Shown: positions 29,951 through 39,070, numbered from the stretch's first letter. The stretch is 51,895 nucleotides of DNA from Acidobacteriota bacterium (GCA_016191085.1 JACPPJ010000022.1:1-51895); one strand, 5' to 3'. Notes: a model not told the origin generated them from the sequence alone. Made by a program: numbers and translations.

Positions 29951-31696
29951 CTACGGCGCTGGGCAAGCCGCCGATCCCGGAGGACACAACGCGCAGGAAG
30001 CCGACGTAGTATCCACGGGTGCAGCGGTGGCCAAGGGGGGCTTATCCGAGGTCGCCTGGACCGCGTCGTGGAACTCCGCCCTGCCTGGAGTTATCTCGGT
30101 GAAAGTGCTCGCGATGTACGACCCGGAGTAGTTGGTATCGGCTCCCGGGTTCAAGGTAACGCCAGTTAGGACAGTTTGGTCGCACGTCACGAATGAGAAG
30201 GGTGAGACCGTGTTGTCGTCTTCGCAGACGCGCACATTGGTCAGGACAAGGTTCCCAGTGTTCGTGACTGTCCCCGAGAAGTTGACCCGAATCTTGACAA
30301 GACCACCGTCTACAATGGGAGTAGTCGTGCAGCTCTTGGTCACGTCAATATTCGGGCTGGTCGGGCACACTCCTGCGTCAAAGTTGCACGTGGCAGAGGG
30401 GGTACTTTTGGTTACCAGCGTTCCGGTTGCAGCACCCCTGTTACCCGACACGCTTGCCGTGTTCGTTGGCGCCTTGGAGTTGGTGTTGAAGGTATTCGTC
30501 GGGGTACACGGGTAGGTACCTCCGGCCCCCCATGTTACGCTTGTGTTGGCAGGAATGCTGCCGATGGTGCAAGTGAGTCCATAGGCGGCATCCGTCACTA
30601 CCACGTTGAAGAACGCCTGGCTAATGCTGCTGCCGGCCTCGGGGATAGTACTTACGGTGCCACTGACGCCATATGTGAACTGCGTGGTGTCCGAGGTCAG
30701 CCCGGTGCACGCGCAGGCCTTCGTGATCGCCAACGTACCGCAAGTATTGAAGTCGCCGGCAACGAGGCCCTTCAGTACGGCGGAAGGCTCTGCCGACGAG
30801 CGCGTCTCCATCAGGAATGTGCTGAAACAGGGAGTAGATCCGCCGAAGAGTTCGGTGATGTCAATCCCCCCCTCAAAGAAGCCGTTGGCAGGGATCTCGT
30901 TGGTGCCGTTACCGAACTTCGAGAGGTAAGGCCAGCTAACAGTGATGCTGCCGCTGTTGACTGCCGCGCAAGCTTCGTCGGCACTCGCACAACTCGTCCC
31001 CGCCGCGCTGGCGAAGGCCAACGAAAGGTTGTTTTCGGCGCATGAAGTGGGACTCCCACCCGGAGTGCCTCCGGCAGATTCAGCAACGGGCGTGACGTTT
31101 CCCGCGGGTTTCGTACAAGCGTCTATCCACTTGTACACAGTGATGGTGGGGTTGCCGCCGCCGCCGGTAAACGCAGAGACCGCAAAAATGTCACCGTCAG
31201 CGTGAGCACCCGGGCCGAACGTGAAGTCGCTCTGGGGAGCCACATTGTTCTGGAAAAACCAGACTCCGATGTTGGCGTCGCCGTTGGTAGCGAAACGGTC
31301 CGCGCCGAACACAAATATCGCGTGGCCACCGCTAATGTACTCAGCCGCATAGGCGTTTGTGATGGTGTCCTTATCCGGTATTGTGTCAGCCGCCTTCCAC
31401 TTCCACTGGGTGGTGTCGTTGGGGTCTTTGGAACCGCCCTGAGTAAAGATCTTGGGCGGGTTCAGAGAGGAGCAGAACACGCGGACGATCGAACTGCCCG
31501 GTGACCCCAGGCTATTGGAGCAATTCTCAAAAGTCGAAGCGGGACTATTGTTTAGCAGGTTCCAGTCGTCAAGGCCGTGATTTAGGAGCGAGTCGCCGTC
31601 GAGATCGAATACGTCCCCCGGCTCAACCGCCATCACCACGCCTCCGAGACTGAACAGGGCCACGAACAGGAAAACAAGTCGTGTTGTTCTACACAT
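29951..31696 (-). CDS. Secreted cell-surface protein with DUF11-like C-terminal repeats, unknown function
   Basis: The 581-residue protein starts MCRTTRLVFLFVALFSLGGV, a clear signal peptide. The N-terminal part (GDVFDLDGDSLLNHGLDDWN, later FVFGADRFATNGDANIGVWF) matches secreted proteins from actinobacteria and other groups that I cannot assign. The C-terminal part has Ig-like repeats with LTCTIGSIPANTSVTW and NFSGTVTNTGNLVLTNVRV, as in DUF11-type surface proteins. Many cysteines suggest disulfides, which fits the DsbA-like genes upstream on the same strand. ATG 31696 has AAGGAGA 7 bases before it. The leader contains strong hairpins. A terminator follows the gene. Confidence 0.75.
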   Translation of the reverse strand: MCRTTRLVFLFVALFSLGGVVMAVEPGDVFDLDGDSLLNHGLDDWNLLNNSPASTFENCSNSLGSPGSSIVRVFCSSLNPPKIFTQGGSKDPNDTTQWKWKAADTIPDKDTITNAYAAEYISGGHAIFVFGADRFATNGDANIGVWFFQNNVAPQSDFTFGPGAHADGDIFAVSAFTGGGGNPTITVYKWIDACTKPAGNVTPVAESAGGTPGGSPTSCAENNLSLAFASAAGTSCASADEACAAVNSGSITVSWPYLSKFGNGTNEIPANGFFEGGIDITELFGGSTPCFSTFLMETRSSAEPSAVLKGLVAGDFNTCGTLAITKACACTGLTSDTTQFTYGVSGTVSTIPEAGSSISQAFFNVVVTDAAYGLTCTIGSIPANTSVTWGAGGTYPCTPTNTFNTNSKAPTNTASVSGNRGAATGTLVTKSTPSATCNFDAGVCPTSPNIDVTKSCTTTPIVDGGLVKIRVNFSGTVTNTGNLVLTNVRVCEDDNTVSPFSFVTCDQTVLTGVTLNPGADTNYSGSYIASTFTEITPGRAEFHDAVQATSDKPPLATAAPVDTTSASCALCPPGSAACPAP

Positions 31697-31924
31697 ATTC
31701 TTTCTCCTTGTGTAATGTTTCGGCCGCTTTGGTGATCGCACCGGCGCGTGGAGCGCGCTCCGTGCGAGTCCGTTTTGCGCGTTGCGCGGGCTTGGAAACC
31801 TGGGGCGGGTGCCAGTCCTCTCCCGCAGCGGGGACTGATGCTTTGCGTTTGTGTTTGGCTAGGAGTTGGTGATAGCTTGGAGGCACAGTGCTGAACTGTA
31901 CGCGGAGCTACCACGCTCCCGTCT

Positions 31925-31953
31925 CGGCCCCTGTTACAGCAGGGGCCGTTTTT
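31925..31953 (+). terminator. Plus-strand rho-independent terminator in an intergenic region
   Basis: CGGCCCCTG pairs with CAGGGGCCG around TTACAG and is followed by TTTTT on the plus strand. No plus-strand gene lies within 3.9 kb upstream, so it would end an RNA that starts inside the intergenic region. Confidence 0.7.
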
Positions 31954-32103
31954 GTTCAAACAGGCAAACGCTCCCATTCTGACGCTTGCCTCGGTCGGAG
32001 CTTCCCCCGTCACTAAGGTCCGCGATCCATTTCCCGGCAAAACCTGTATCTCTGCTCGTGAGTGGCTATCACAAACTCTCCTGCTCGCGATGAAAGGCTC
32101 TTG

Positions 32104-32847
32104 CTATTCAGGCGCATCAGCCGCACGGTCCTCTGAATCTCGCGAGGAAAGTATCTGATCCAGAGTTTGTCGGAAAACCTCGAATGCCAAATAGCCGTAT
32201 AGCATCCTAACGGCTTTCATCCCAGACCCATGTGGGTCCAACGTTCCCACGTAAAATGAGGGAGTTCCTTTGACGCCAAGTTTCTTCGCTTCCTGGATGT
32301 CTTTCCGGATTTGAGGGCCATACTTCCCGTTATCCATGCACTGCTGGAACTTGGAGAGATCCAAGGCCAGGTTTGCGGGCGGTTCACTGATGACCAGAGC
32401 TTTCCCGCTCCTCAAGAAACGATCGTGCATTTCCCAGTATTTGCCCTGTTCACCAGCACAGCGGGCCGCTTCCGCCGCCTTGAACGCCTGCGGGTGGATC
32501 TCCTCCAGCGGAAAGTCTTTGTAGAAATAGCGGACCTTGGCGGGTTTCACATACTGAGCGACGATCTGCGGCAGCGTCGAATTCGCGTGCAGGTTGCTGT
32601 AGGGGCATTCATAGTCGCCGAATTCCACGATGACCAGGGGCGCCTTTTCGTCGCCCATTGCCGCTGTGCCTTCGAGGGAGATAAACACATTATCCAACGG
32701 CACACTGATTTCGGAAGGATCGCCTTCCTGAGCCTCCGTCGGCTTGTTTAGAACCCCCTCGGATGACTGTGCCATGCCATGCGGAGTGAGCCAGGTGACC
32801 AGAGACAACCCGAAAAGGACGCCCAGTAGCCTGCCTCGTCTTCTCAT
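32104..32847 (-). CDS. Exported DsbA-like thioredoxin-fold protein with a CPYS site
   Basis: The 247-residue protein has a signal peptide (LLGVLFGLSLVTWLTPHGMA) and a DsbA-type thioredoxin domain from about residue 60. The start of the domain is APLVIVEFGDYECPYSNLHA: the CxxC motif is CPYS, with only the first cysteine. The rest fits the family: FYKDFPLEEIHPQAFKAAEAARCA, GKYWEMHDRF, and the cis-proline segment VKGTPSFYVG. Without the second cysteine it cannot be an ordinary thiol oxidase; a reductase, isomerase or chaperone role is possible. ATG 32847 has GAGGGG upstream. The next gene upstream encodes a relative with CPYC. Confidence 0.82.
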   Translation of the reverse strand: MRRRGRLLGVLFGLSLVTWLTPHGMAQSSEGVLNKPTEAQEGDPSEISVPLDNVFISLEGTAAMGDEKAPLVIVEFGDYECPYSNLHANSTLPQIVAQYVKPAKVRYFYKDFPLEEIHPQAFKAAEAARCAGEQGKYWEMHDRFLRSGKALVISEPPANLALDLSKFQQCMDNGKYGPQIRKDIQEAKKLGVKGTPSFYVGTLDPHGSGMKAVRMLYGYLAFEVFRQTLDQILSSRDSEDRAADAPE

Positions 32848-33035
32848 GTCATCCCCTCTCAAGTGGTTACGCCACAATTGAGCGCCTTCCCCCAATACGT
32901 CTGGGTTCAATCCCTGGTAACCGGGATCCGCTAACGGTAGGCAAAGGCGTTTGTTTTTTGGGTGGCGACCTGCTATAAAAGTAATGAGCCGTAGGCGCAT
33001 TGCGCTTCCTTTGCTTGACGGCAAATACGGTTCTG

Positions 33036-33061
33036 CCCGCCGTTGCAGCGGCGGGTTTTTT
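33036..33061 (+). terminator. Plus-strand rho-independent terminator at the end of the DsbA-fusion gene
   Basis: CCCGCCG and CGGCGGG (loop TTGCAG) are followed by TTTTTT on the plus strand. It overlaps the minus-strand stop codon at 33060-33062. On the minus strand there is no U-run, so it serves plus-strand transcripts from the gap at 32848-33035. Confidence 0.7.
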
Positions 33062-34148
33062 ACTTTTCGGTCAGAAGACTTGGCGATTCAGCGTTGAGGG
33101 TTTGTTTCCTTTGCAATCCACTTCGAGCCCCGCTTCCAGATTGGGCGCGGACAAGTTCGGCATCAACCGTTTTTTCGAAAACCGAAAAGGCTTGCGCACC
33201 GGTGATTCGTGTTCCGTTGATGAAGAAAGCGGGTGTCCCGCTGATTCCCAGGCGCATTCCATCCTGCAGATCCTGCTCAACTTGAGGCTTGTATTTTTCG
33301 CTCGCCAGGCAGGCATCGAACTTGTCTGTATCTAAACCCACCTTCGCGGCGCGGTCCACCAGTGCCGCCTTATCCAGATGGTTCTGGTCCTCGAACAGCT
33401 TGTCGTGATACTCCCAGAATTTCCCCTGCTCCCACGCGCATCGGGAAGCCTCGGCGGCGGTTTGCGCGTTTGGATGAATCTGGCGCAGAGGGAAATCTCG
33501 GTAAGCTAGTTTTACTTGATCGCCGTACTTAGCGAGGAGTTGCTTCATCATCGGGTAAGCCGTACGGCAGTAGGGGCACTGGAAGTCGGAAAATTCCACT
33601 ATCGTTACCGGAGCCTTAGGATTGCCAATGACGCGCGATGGATCAAAACTGACGTTCCATTTCGGGGGACTGAGAAGAACAGCGACATCAGCCTTGGCGC
33701 GCAGCGATTGGATATATTCCTGGCGTGCCTGCTGCAGTTTGGCGTCGCTTAAAGCTTGCAGCAATTGCGGCTTAATCTCCCCGAAAGGCCGGTTATTGCG
33801 ATCCTTTTGCGCCAGATAGAACGCTTTCAGCTCTGAATCAGTAGGTTCGGTCACCTTCGAATCCACTTCCTGTTGAAGCAACTGTTCGCCAGTGGTGCCT
33901 TTCTTGGTGGCTTCAGCCTGAATAAGCTTTTGATTGATCAGGTTTTCGAGCGCTTGCTGTTTCAGTTCGTACTCTTGGGTTAAGAGCTGGTAAAATTGCG
34001 CTCCCATCAACGAGGACAAATCGTCTTCATAGATCGCTTGCCCCGCAACCACCGCCAAGGGATCGTTATCGTTAGCAGTGTTGCCGTTTTGGCACCAAAC
34101 TTCACTTGCGAATAAAATACACGGCAAGGCTAGAATCCAAATTTTCAT
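33060..34148 (-). CDS. Periplasmic SurA-N-like/DsbA-like fusion, CPYC active site
   Basis: The 362-residue exported protein (signal peptide IWILALPCILFASEVWC) has two parts. Residues about 25-150 resemble the helical SurA/PpiC-type chaperone region: VVAGQAIYEDDLSSLM, ALENLINQKLIQAEA, PTDSELKAFYLAQKD. From about 165 comes a DsbA thioredoxin domain with VTIVEFSDFQCPYCRTAYPM, LAYRDFPLRQIHPNAQTAAEA and the cis-proline segment ISGTPAFFINGTRITGA. It probably makes or repairs disulfides in exported proteins. ATG 34148 is preferred over GTG 34157. The C-terminal 30 residues are low-complexity. Confidence 0.87.
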   Translation of the reverse strand: MKIWILALPCILFASEVWCQNGNTANDNDPLAVVAGQAIYEDDLSSLMGAQFYQLLTQEYELKQQALENLINQKLIQAEATKKGTTGEQLLQQEVDSKVTEPTDSELKAFYLAQKDRNNRPFGEIKPQLLQALSDAKLQQARQEYIQSLRAKADVAVLLSPPKWNVSFDPSRVIGNPKAPVTIVEFSDFQCPYCRTAYPMMKQLLAKYGDQVKLAYRDFPLRQIHPNAQTAAEASRCAWEQGKFWEYHDKLFEDQNHLDKAALVDRAAKVGLDTDKFDACLASEKYKPQVEQDLQDGMRLGISGTPAFFINGTRITGAQAFSVFEKTVDAELVRAQSGSGARSGLQRKQTLNAESPSLLTEK

Positions 34149-34157
34149 ACCAAGCAC

Positions 34158-34656
34158 CTTTTTAGCCGGGAAGCTTTACATGAGGTTCGATAGGGGACTT
34201 GCGTTGTGTATAGCGTACCAACTCCGCTCAGACGTTAGCGTTATCCAACTCCGGTTGCTGGCTCAGGCGCTACACCCAGTGGCAACCAATAACGCATCGA
34301 GCCTTGACCAAATGGTTACGAGGGCCTCAGTGGAATCGTAAGTTATCCGCCGGTCGAGGAGCGCGGTAGCTACGCGCAATCACGATGCCACGGGCCCAAG
34401 AAGAACCCGATAAAAAAATAACTACCAGAGCCGACGTAATTTGGATATTGCCGGGATGAAGAACGGATGCAAAAATTATAGTAATGGGATTCTTCTTGAG
34501 TGGAAGGGTGGAGCGTAACTGGAGTATGACATGTTATCGATGGTGGAAGCGCGGGTGTGTTCGGAAACGGTAAAAAGGTAAGGGCAAAAACGTGAGATAT
34601 CCAGAGCCGCGACCGAAGCTGATATTCGGATGGCGGCTCTGATCTGGAGCAGGTCT
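34158..34656. other. Intergenic gap without a recognisable gene
   Basis: About 500 bp between two minus-strand genes. It must hold the promoter of the gene starting at 34148. Short frames here show no known motifs. I see no hairpin with a U-run. Confidence 0.45.
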
Positions 34657-36099
34657 CTATTTCAGTACGCGAGGCGAGATCACCACTGATTTCGCCATGG
34701 TGTAGTGATCCAGGGCTTCCAGTCCATGCTCCTGGCCCAAGCCGCTCTGCTTCCATCCGCCGAACGGCATTTCGTCGAAGATGATCTGAGCCGAGTTGAC
34801 CCAGGTGTAACCTGCTTCGAGGTTTTCGGCGGCATAGTGTGCCTTATAGAGGTCACTTGTGAAAATGGAAGACCCAAGGCCATAGATGGAGTTGTTGGCT
34901 CGCGCCACGGCTTCCTCGATATCCTTCACGCGGAAGATGGGGAGCGCCGGGCCAAAGCACTCGTCCTGAGCGAGCTTGGCGTCATCGGGAACATCCGTTA
35001 CCAGGGTCGGCAACAGGAAGTTGCCTTTTTCATACTGCTTCCCTTCGGGCCGCTTGCCACCGGCAACCACCCTGCCGCCGCGCTTGACTGCATCGGCGAC
35101 CTGGTCTTCCACCTCCTGACGCTGGCTATCGGTATGTAACGGACCGATGCGCGCTTTCTCGTCGAAGCCATCGCCAACCGTCAACCGCTTCACCTTCTCA
35201 GTCAGCTTGGCGATAACCTCATCGGCGACCTTTTCGAATGCGTACAGGCGCTTCACGGCCAGGCAAGCCTGACCGCAATTGAAGAAGCGGCCAACAGAAG
35301 CGGCGCTGACGGCTTCGTCAATATCCGCATCGTCGCAAATGATCATAGGATCGCTGCCGCCCAGCTCAAGCGTCACGTGCTTTAGGGTGTCGGCGGCGGT
35401 ACGCATGACCATTTTCCCAGTATCGGTCGCGCCCGTGAACCCGACTTTGTGAATCTTGGCATTTTCCATCATTTCTTGACCGACCGTGGACCCAGGACCT
35501 GCCACGACGTTCAGCGTGCCCTTGGGTAGGCCGGCTTCGTTGATCAGCTCCACCACGCGCGTATCGGTCAGCGGAGTGGTGCTGGCGGGCTTGACCACCA
35601 TTGAGTTTCCGGCAAGCAGTCCCGGAGCGAGCTTGTTGCCCAGCAGCGACACCGGGAAGTTCCACGGCACTATTGCAGCGCACACGCCGATGGGCCGCTT
35701 CAGCACCATACCGAACCGGCCGTCCGCGATTGGAATCTGAACGCTGCGCAGGTTCTTGCCCAAACCCGCGTAGTAAAGAATTGTGTGGCGGAAGCGATTG
35801 ATCTCCATCTTCGCTTCACGGATCGGTTTGCCCTGCTCTTTGGTAAGCATGGTGGCCAGTTCATCGGTGTGTTGCTCAATGAGACGCGCCGCCTTATAAA
35901 GAACCTCGCCGCGGGCTGCGGGAGCGGTGCGGGACCAGATTTTGAAGGCTTGCTCCGCCGAATCGATTGCCCGCTTGGCGTCTTCTTTTGTTCCCTTGGG
36001 AACCGTCCCCACAACTTCGCCAGTCGAGGGATTGCGAACTTCCGTAACATCAGTGCCCACCGACGGGGTGGGTACGCCATCGATCACAAACATCGCCAT
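34657..36099 (-). CDS. NAD(P)-dependent aldehyde dehydrogenase (succinate-semialdehyde dehydrogenase-like)
   Basis: The 480-residue protein is a complete ALDH-superfamily enzyme that oxidises an aldehyde to its acid. Visible parts are VPWNFPVSLLGNKLAPGLLAGN with the active-site Asn, VGFTGATDTGK of the cofactor fold, LELGGSDPMI with the general-base Glu (about residue 254), and FFNCGQACLAVKRLY with the nucleophilic Cys (about 288). ECFGPALPIF and GGWKQSGLGQEHG follow. It lies 109 bp downstream of a paralogous ALDH that shares the unusual LGGSDPMI and GQACLAxKRLY forms, so this is a tandem duplication. The substrate is not set by sequence alone. GGGGAA precedes the ATG. Confidence 0.88.
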   Translation of the reverse strand: MAMFVIDGVPTPSVGTDVTEVRNPSTGEVVGTVPKGTKEDAKRAIDSAEQAFKIWSRTAPAARGEVLYKAARLIEQHTDELATMLTKEQGKPIREAKMEINRFRHTILYYAGLGKNLRSVQIPIADGRFGMVLKRPIGVCAAIVPWNFPVSLLGNKLAPGLLAGNSMVVKPASTTPLTDTRVVELINEAGLPKGTLNVVAGPGSTVGQEMMENAKIHKVGFTGATDTGKMVMRTAADTLKHVTLELGGSDPMIICDDADIDEAVSAASVGRFFNCGQACLAVKRLYAFEKVADEVIAKLTEKVKRLTVGDGFDEKARIGPLHTDSQRQEVEDQVADAVKRGGRVVAGGKRPEGKQYEKGNFLLPTLVTDVPDDAKLAQDECFGPALPIFRVKDIEEAVARANNSIYGLGSSIFTSDLYKAHYAAENLEAGYTWVNSAQIIFDEMPFGGWKQSGLGQEHGLEALDHYTMAKSVVISPRVLK

Positions 36100-36117
36100 A
36101 GGATTTTCCCCTTTTCA

Positions 36118-36200
36118 GTAGGTACAGGCCGCCAGCCTGTCCTGCGAGACGGGCCGCAAGGACCCGTCCCAACGTGGACAGGCGTGGACGCCCGTCCATA
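36118..36200. repeat. REP-like palindromes between the two aldehyde dehydrogenases
   Basis: The gap holds ACAGGCCGCCAGCCTGT, GACGGG/CCCGTC arms and GGACAGGCGTGGACGCCCGTCC, a chain of imperfect inverted repeats of a dispersed intergenic type. They could form a hairpin in the operon mRNA. Confidence 0.5.
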
Positions 36201-36207
36201 TGATTCA

Positions 36208-37677
36208 TTACATCAGTCCCGCGAACACGACTGACTTAGGCTCAAAGTAATACTCGATGGCCTCCGGCCCGTGCTCACGGCCAATGCCGCTCTGCTTGAC
36301 GCCGCCGAAAGGAAGCTCATCGTAGCCATAGTGCAGCGAGTTGACCCAGGTCACGCCGGCCTGGAGCTTGAATGCAGCCTTGTTTGCCTTGGCCAGGTCG
36401 CGCGTCCATACGGAAGAACCCAGGCCGTAGATGGACTGGTTCGCCATCTCGATCGCCTGGTCAATGTCTTTGACGCGGAAGATCGGCAGCGCCGGACCAA
36501 AGCACTCTTCCTGAACAATGCGAGCATCGTGGGGGACGTTTTCAAGGAGCGTCGGCTCATAGAAGTGGGTAGTCTTGAAGCCGCTGACCTGTTTGCCGCC
36601 GATCAGGACTTTGCCGCCGTTCTTGACGGCGTCTTCCACCTGCTCCTGAACTTCCTGGCGCTGGGCGTCAGTGTGCAGCGGGCCAATCCGCGTATCCTTC
36701 GCGGTGCCCTCGCCGACTTTCAGCTTCTTCACTTTGCTAATCAGCTTCTCAATGAACTGATCGGCGACTGACTCAAACACGTACAACCGCTTGATGGCGA
36801 GACACGCCTGACCGCAGTTGTAGAAGCGGCCAACGGAAGCCATGGTCGCGGCGCGATCCAGGTCGGCGTCATCGCAGACAATCATCGGATCGCTGCCGCC
36901 GAGTTCAAGCGTCACGCGCTTGAAGTCGCGTCCAGCCACTTCCATGATGTGCTTGCCGGTGTCGCTGGCGCCAGTGAAGGCGACGCGGCGAACCTTGGGA
37001 TTGCTGATCAACTCCTCACCAACAGTACCGCCGGGTCCCAGGACGATGTTGCAAACGCCCTTGGGGATGACTTGGTTGATCAACTCCACGATACGAGCGA
37101 CGGTGCATGGCGTGGAGCCCGCAGGCTTGATCACGATGGTGTTGCCGGCCGCCAGCGCGGGACCGATCTTAGTACCCGTCAATGTAACAGGGAAATTCCA
37201 CGGCGAGATTCCCACGCAAACGCCGATGGGCCGCTTCAGCACGAGGCCGTAGGCGGCCTTGTTCGGGAAGTTTGGCAGCGGAACCTGGGAACCGCGCAGC
37301 TTCGTTGCCAGTCCGGCGTAAAAGTTCAGTCCATGCAGGAAATGCTCGAGTTCCGTAGAAGCTTCGCTCACCGGCTTGCCTTGCTCATGGCAAAGCAGCA
37401 GAGCGAGCTCGTCGGAATGCTCATGGATCAAATCATGAGCCTTGAACAGCAGCTTCTCGCGCTCCTCCGCACCGGTCTCGGACCAAGTTGCAAATGCCGC
37501 CTCAGCGGCGTCAACGGCGCGCTTGGCGTCTTCGCGATTTCCTTTGGGAATACTGGCCACTACTTCACCGGTGGCCGGGTCTTTGACATCCTGCCGCTCG
37601 CCAGTCACGGAGTCCACCGCTTCTCCGTTGATGATCATTTTCAGTTGCAGCGTCTTAGTTTCCGTTGCAGTGCTCAT
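36208..37677 (-). CDS. NAD(P)-dependent aldehyde dehydrogenase, paralogue of the downstream gene
   Basis: This 489-residue ALDH has SPWNFPVTLTGTKIGPALAAGN, VAFTGASDTGKHI, LELGGSDPMIVCDDADLD with the catalytic Glu, and FYNCGQACLAIKRLY with the nucleophilic Cys (about residue 294). It is clearly related to the downstream gene, more so than to ALDHs in general, judging by shared motifs and gaps. GGAGG lies 5 bases before ATG 37677; the frame opens at TTG 37680. It follows an enoyl-CoA hydratase gene across a repeat-containing gap, and all three may act in one acid or aromatic breakdown route (inference). Confidence 0.88.
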   Translation of the reverse strand: MSTATETKTLQLKMIINGEAVDSVTGERQDVKDPATGEVVASIPKGNREDAKRAVDAAEAAFATWSETGAEEREKLLFKAHDLIHEHSDELALLLCHEQGKPVSEASTELEHFLHGLNFYAGLATKLRGSQVPLPNFPNKAAYGLVLKRPIGVCVGISPWNFPVTLTGTKIGPALAAGNTIVIKPAGSTPCTVARIVELINQVIPKGVCNIVLGPGGTVGEELISNPKVRRVAFTGASDTGKHIMEVAGRDFKRVTLELGGSDPMIVCDDADLDRAATMASVGRFYNCGQACLAIKRLYVFESVADQFIEKLISKVKKLKVGEGTAKDTRIGPLHTDAQRQEVQEQVEDAVKNGGKVLIGGKQVSGFKTTHFYEPTLLENVPHDARIVQEECFGPALPIFRVKDIDQAIEMANQSIYGLGSSVWTRDLAKANKAAFKLQAGVTWVNSLHYGYDELPFGGVKQSGIGREHGPEAIEYYFEPKSVVFAGLM

Positions 37678-37713
37678 CAATTCCTCCGTATGAATTTGTT
37701 GGGAAATTTCTGA

Positions 37714-37800
37714 TTCACCGCAGAGAACACAGAGAAAAACAACTAGTTAAAAACAAGTACCAAAAGAAAACTCTGCGATCTCTGTGGTCTCTGTGGTGAA
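37714..37800. repeat. Long imperfect hairpin repeat (22-bp arms)
   Basis: TTCACCGCAGAGAACACAGAGA at 37714-37735 is matched in reverse complement at 37779-37800 with 20 of 22 identical, around a 43-bp spacer. This CACAGAG-type inverted repeat is a dispersed element that I recall from several soil-bacterial genomes. It sits between the enoyl-CoA hydratase and ALDH genes. Confidence 0.7.
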
Positions 37801-37864
37801 ATTTCGTGCTCGCGCCCCCCTGAGCCCGTCCCTCAAGGAGGGGGAAAATTGTATAGAACTGGGT

Positions 37865-38650
37865 TTATCGCCCTTTGTAAGTTGCCATGCGCTTTGCCAG
37901 GTAAGCACTGGTGCCCTCTCTGGCATCTTCACTAGTGTAGACCTGCTGTAGCGTCTCGTGCTCGATGATGATGCCTTCCGTGATCGACGTTTCAAGAGCA
38001 GCGCGTGCGGCAAGCTTGATCCGGCCCACTGCCATTGAAGCTTTATTCGGGGGACAAAACTGTTTGGCGTAATTCATTACTTCGTTCCAATAATCCGCGG
38101 CATCGTAGACGTAATTGATCAGCCCGATTTCCAGCGCCTCGTCAAAGCTTAAGGCGCGTCCGGTGGTCATCAGTTCCACCGCTCTCGGATAACCAATTAC
38201 ACGCGGCAGGCGCTGTGTGCCGCCCACTCCGGGTTCGAGTCCAAGGCTCACTTCGGGCAGCCCGGCGCGCCCGGCATCGCGCTTGGCGATCCGGATATCG
38301 CAAGCCAGCGCGATCTCAAGTCCGCCTCCCATGGTGTGCCCGTTCAGCGCGGCGATCACGAGCTTGGGAGTCATCTCAAGACGGCGCACTGTCTCATTGG
38401 CGTGTAACGAAAAATTATAGAAGTAATAAGGAGTCTTGGAATTCAGCATCTTGATGTCGGCGCCGGCGCAGAAAAATTTGTCGCCCTTGCCGCGCAAAAT
38501 GATGACGTGTACATTCTCGTCAAAACGCGCTTCGAGGATCGCCTCATCCAAATCCTTCATCATCTCGACGCCATAGGCGTTCGCAGGCGGATTGTTCAGC
38601 TCCAGGATCGCGATTCCATCCTGAACAGAGTAGTCAACAAGTTTCGGCAT
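37865..38650 (-). CDS. Enoyl-CoA hydratase/isomerase-family protein
   Basis: The 261-residue crotonase-fold enzyme likely hydrates an enoyl-CoA. The oxyanion-hole segments are DKFFCAGADIKML (about 65) and LNGHTMGGGLEIALACD (about 103). Both acidic catalytic positions of classical hydratases appear: LPEVSLGLEPGVGGTQRLPR and AVELMTTGRAL. That favours hydratase over pure isomerase. GGAG lies 8 bases before the ATG. It is first of three minus-strand genes, followed by two aldehyde dehydrogenases. Confidence 0.87.
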   Translation of the reverse strand: MPKLVDYSVQDGIAILELNNPPANAYGVEMMKDLDEAILEARFDENVHVIILRGKGDKFFCAGADIKMLNSKTPYYFYNFSLHANETVRRLEMTPKLVIAALNGHTMGGGLEIALACDIRIAKRDAGRAGLPEVSLGLEPGVGGTQRLPRVIGYPRAVELMTTGRALSFDEALEIGLINYVYDAADYWNEVMNYAKQFCPPNKASMAVGRIKLAARAALETSITEGIIIEHETLQQVYTSEDAREGTSAYLAKRMATYKGR

Positions 38651-39070
38651 TCGCTCGCTCCTCAGTAACTGTTAATCAAATGAGTTTGGAAGGGAACTCT
38701 GTGGTGCAGGCCGCCAATGAGGTCCCTAGAGAATGATTGCTTTCCCCTAAGCAGTTTCCGGGACGATCAAAAAATTAGAATACCATACGCTTCCGTCGAA
38801 GCGCCACAGCAAGCATCACATTTTAATGGGTTAGTTGCCCCAATCGTGTCGTCAGGTGGGCAATTACGCGCAGAAGGACACGAGCCCGAGCAGTATGCTG
38901 CAACTGCGACCCGTCGCACGAACAAACGCGTGCCACATTCTTCCGCGCGGCATGGCGACCGATCTCGAACGACTCCTTTTACTGTGCAAAACTCCGCGAA
39001 GTGACAAAGATTTATTGAAAAGCAGGAAATCGTCTGTATGGATGTTACACTACCGCATCTGGAGGACGAG
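38651..39070. other. Divergent intergenic gap
   Basis: About 420 bp between the minus-strand hydratase and the plus-strand three-gene unit. It should hold both promoters. I found no convincing gene, operator palindrome or riboswitch. Confidence 0.45.

Noticed and set aside
31689-31886. 65-residue Lys/Arg-rich minus-strand frame ending at the start of the secreted-protein gene
   Set aside because: GTG start without ribosome binding site and overlap with strong hairpins; more likely an untranslated leader.
32880-32930. GGTTCAATCCC string resembling a tRNA T-loop
   Set aside because: No acceptor, D-arm or anticodon arm can be placed around it on either strand.
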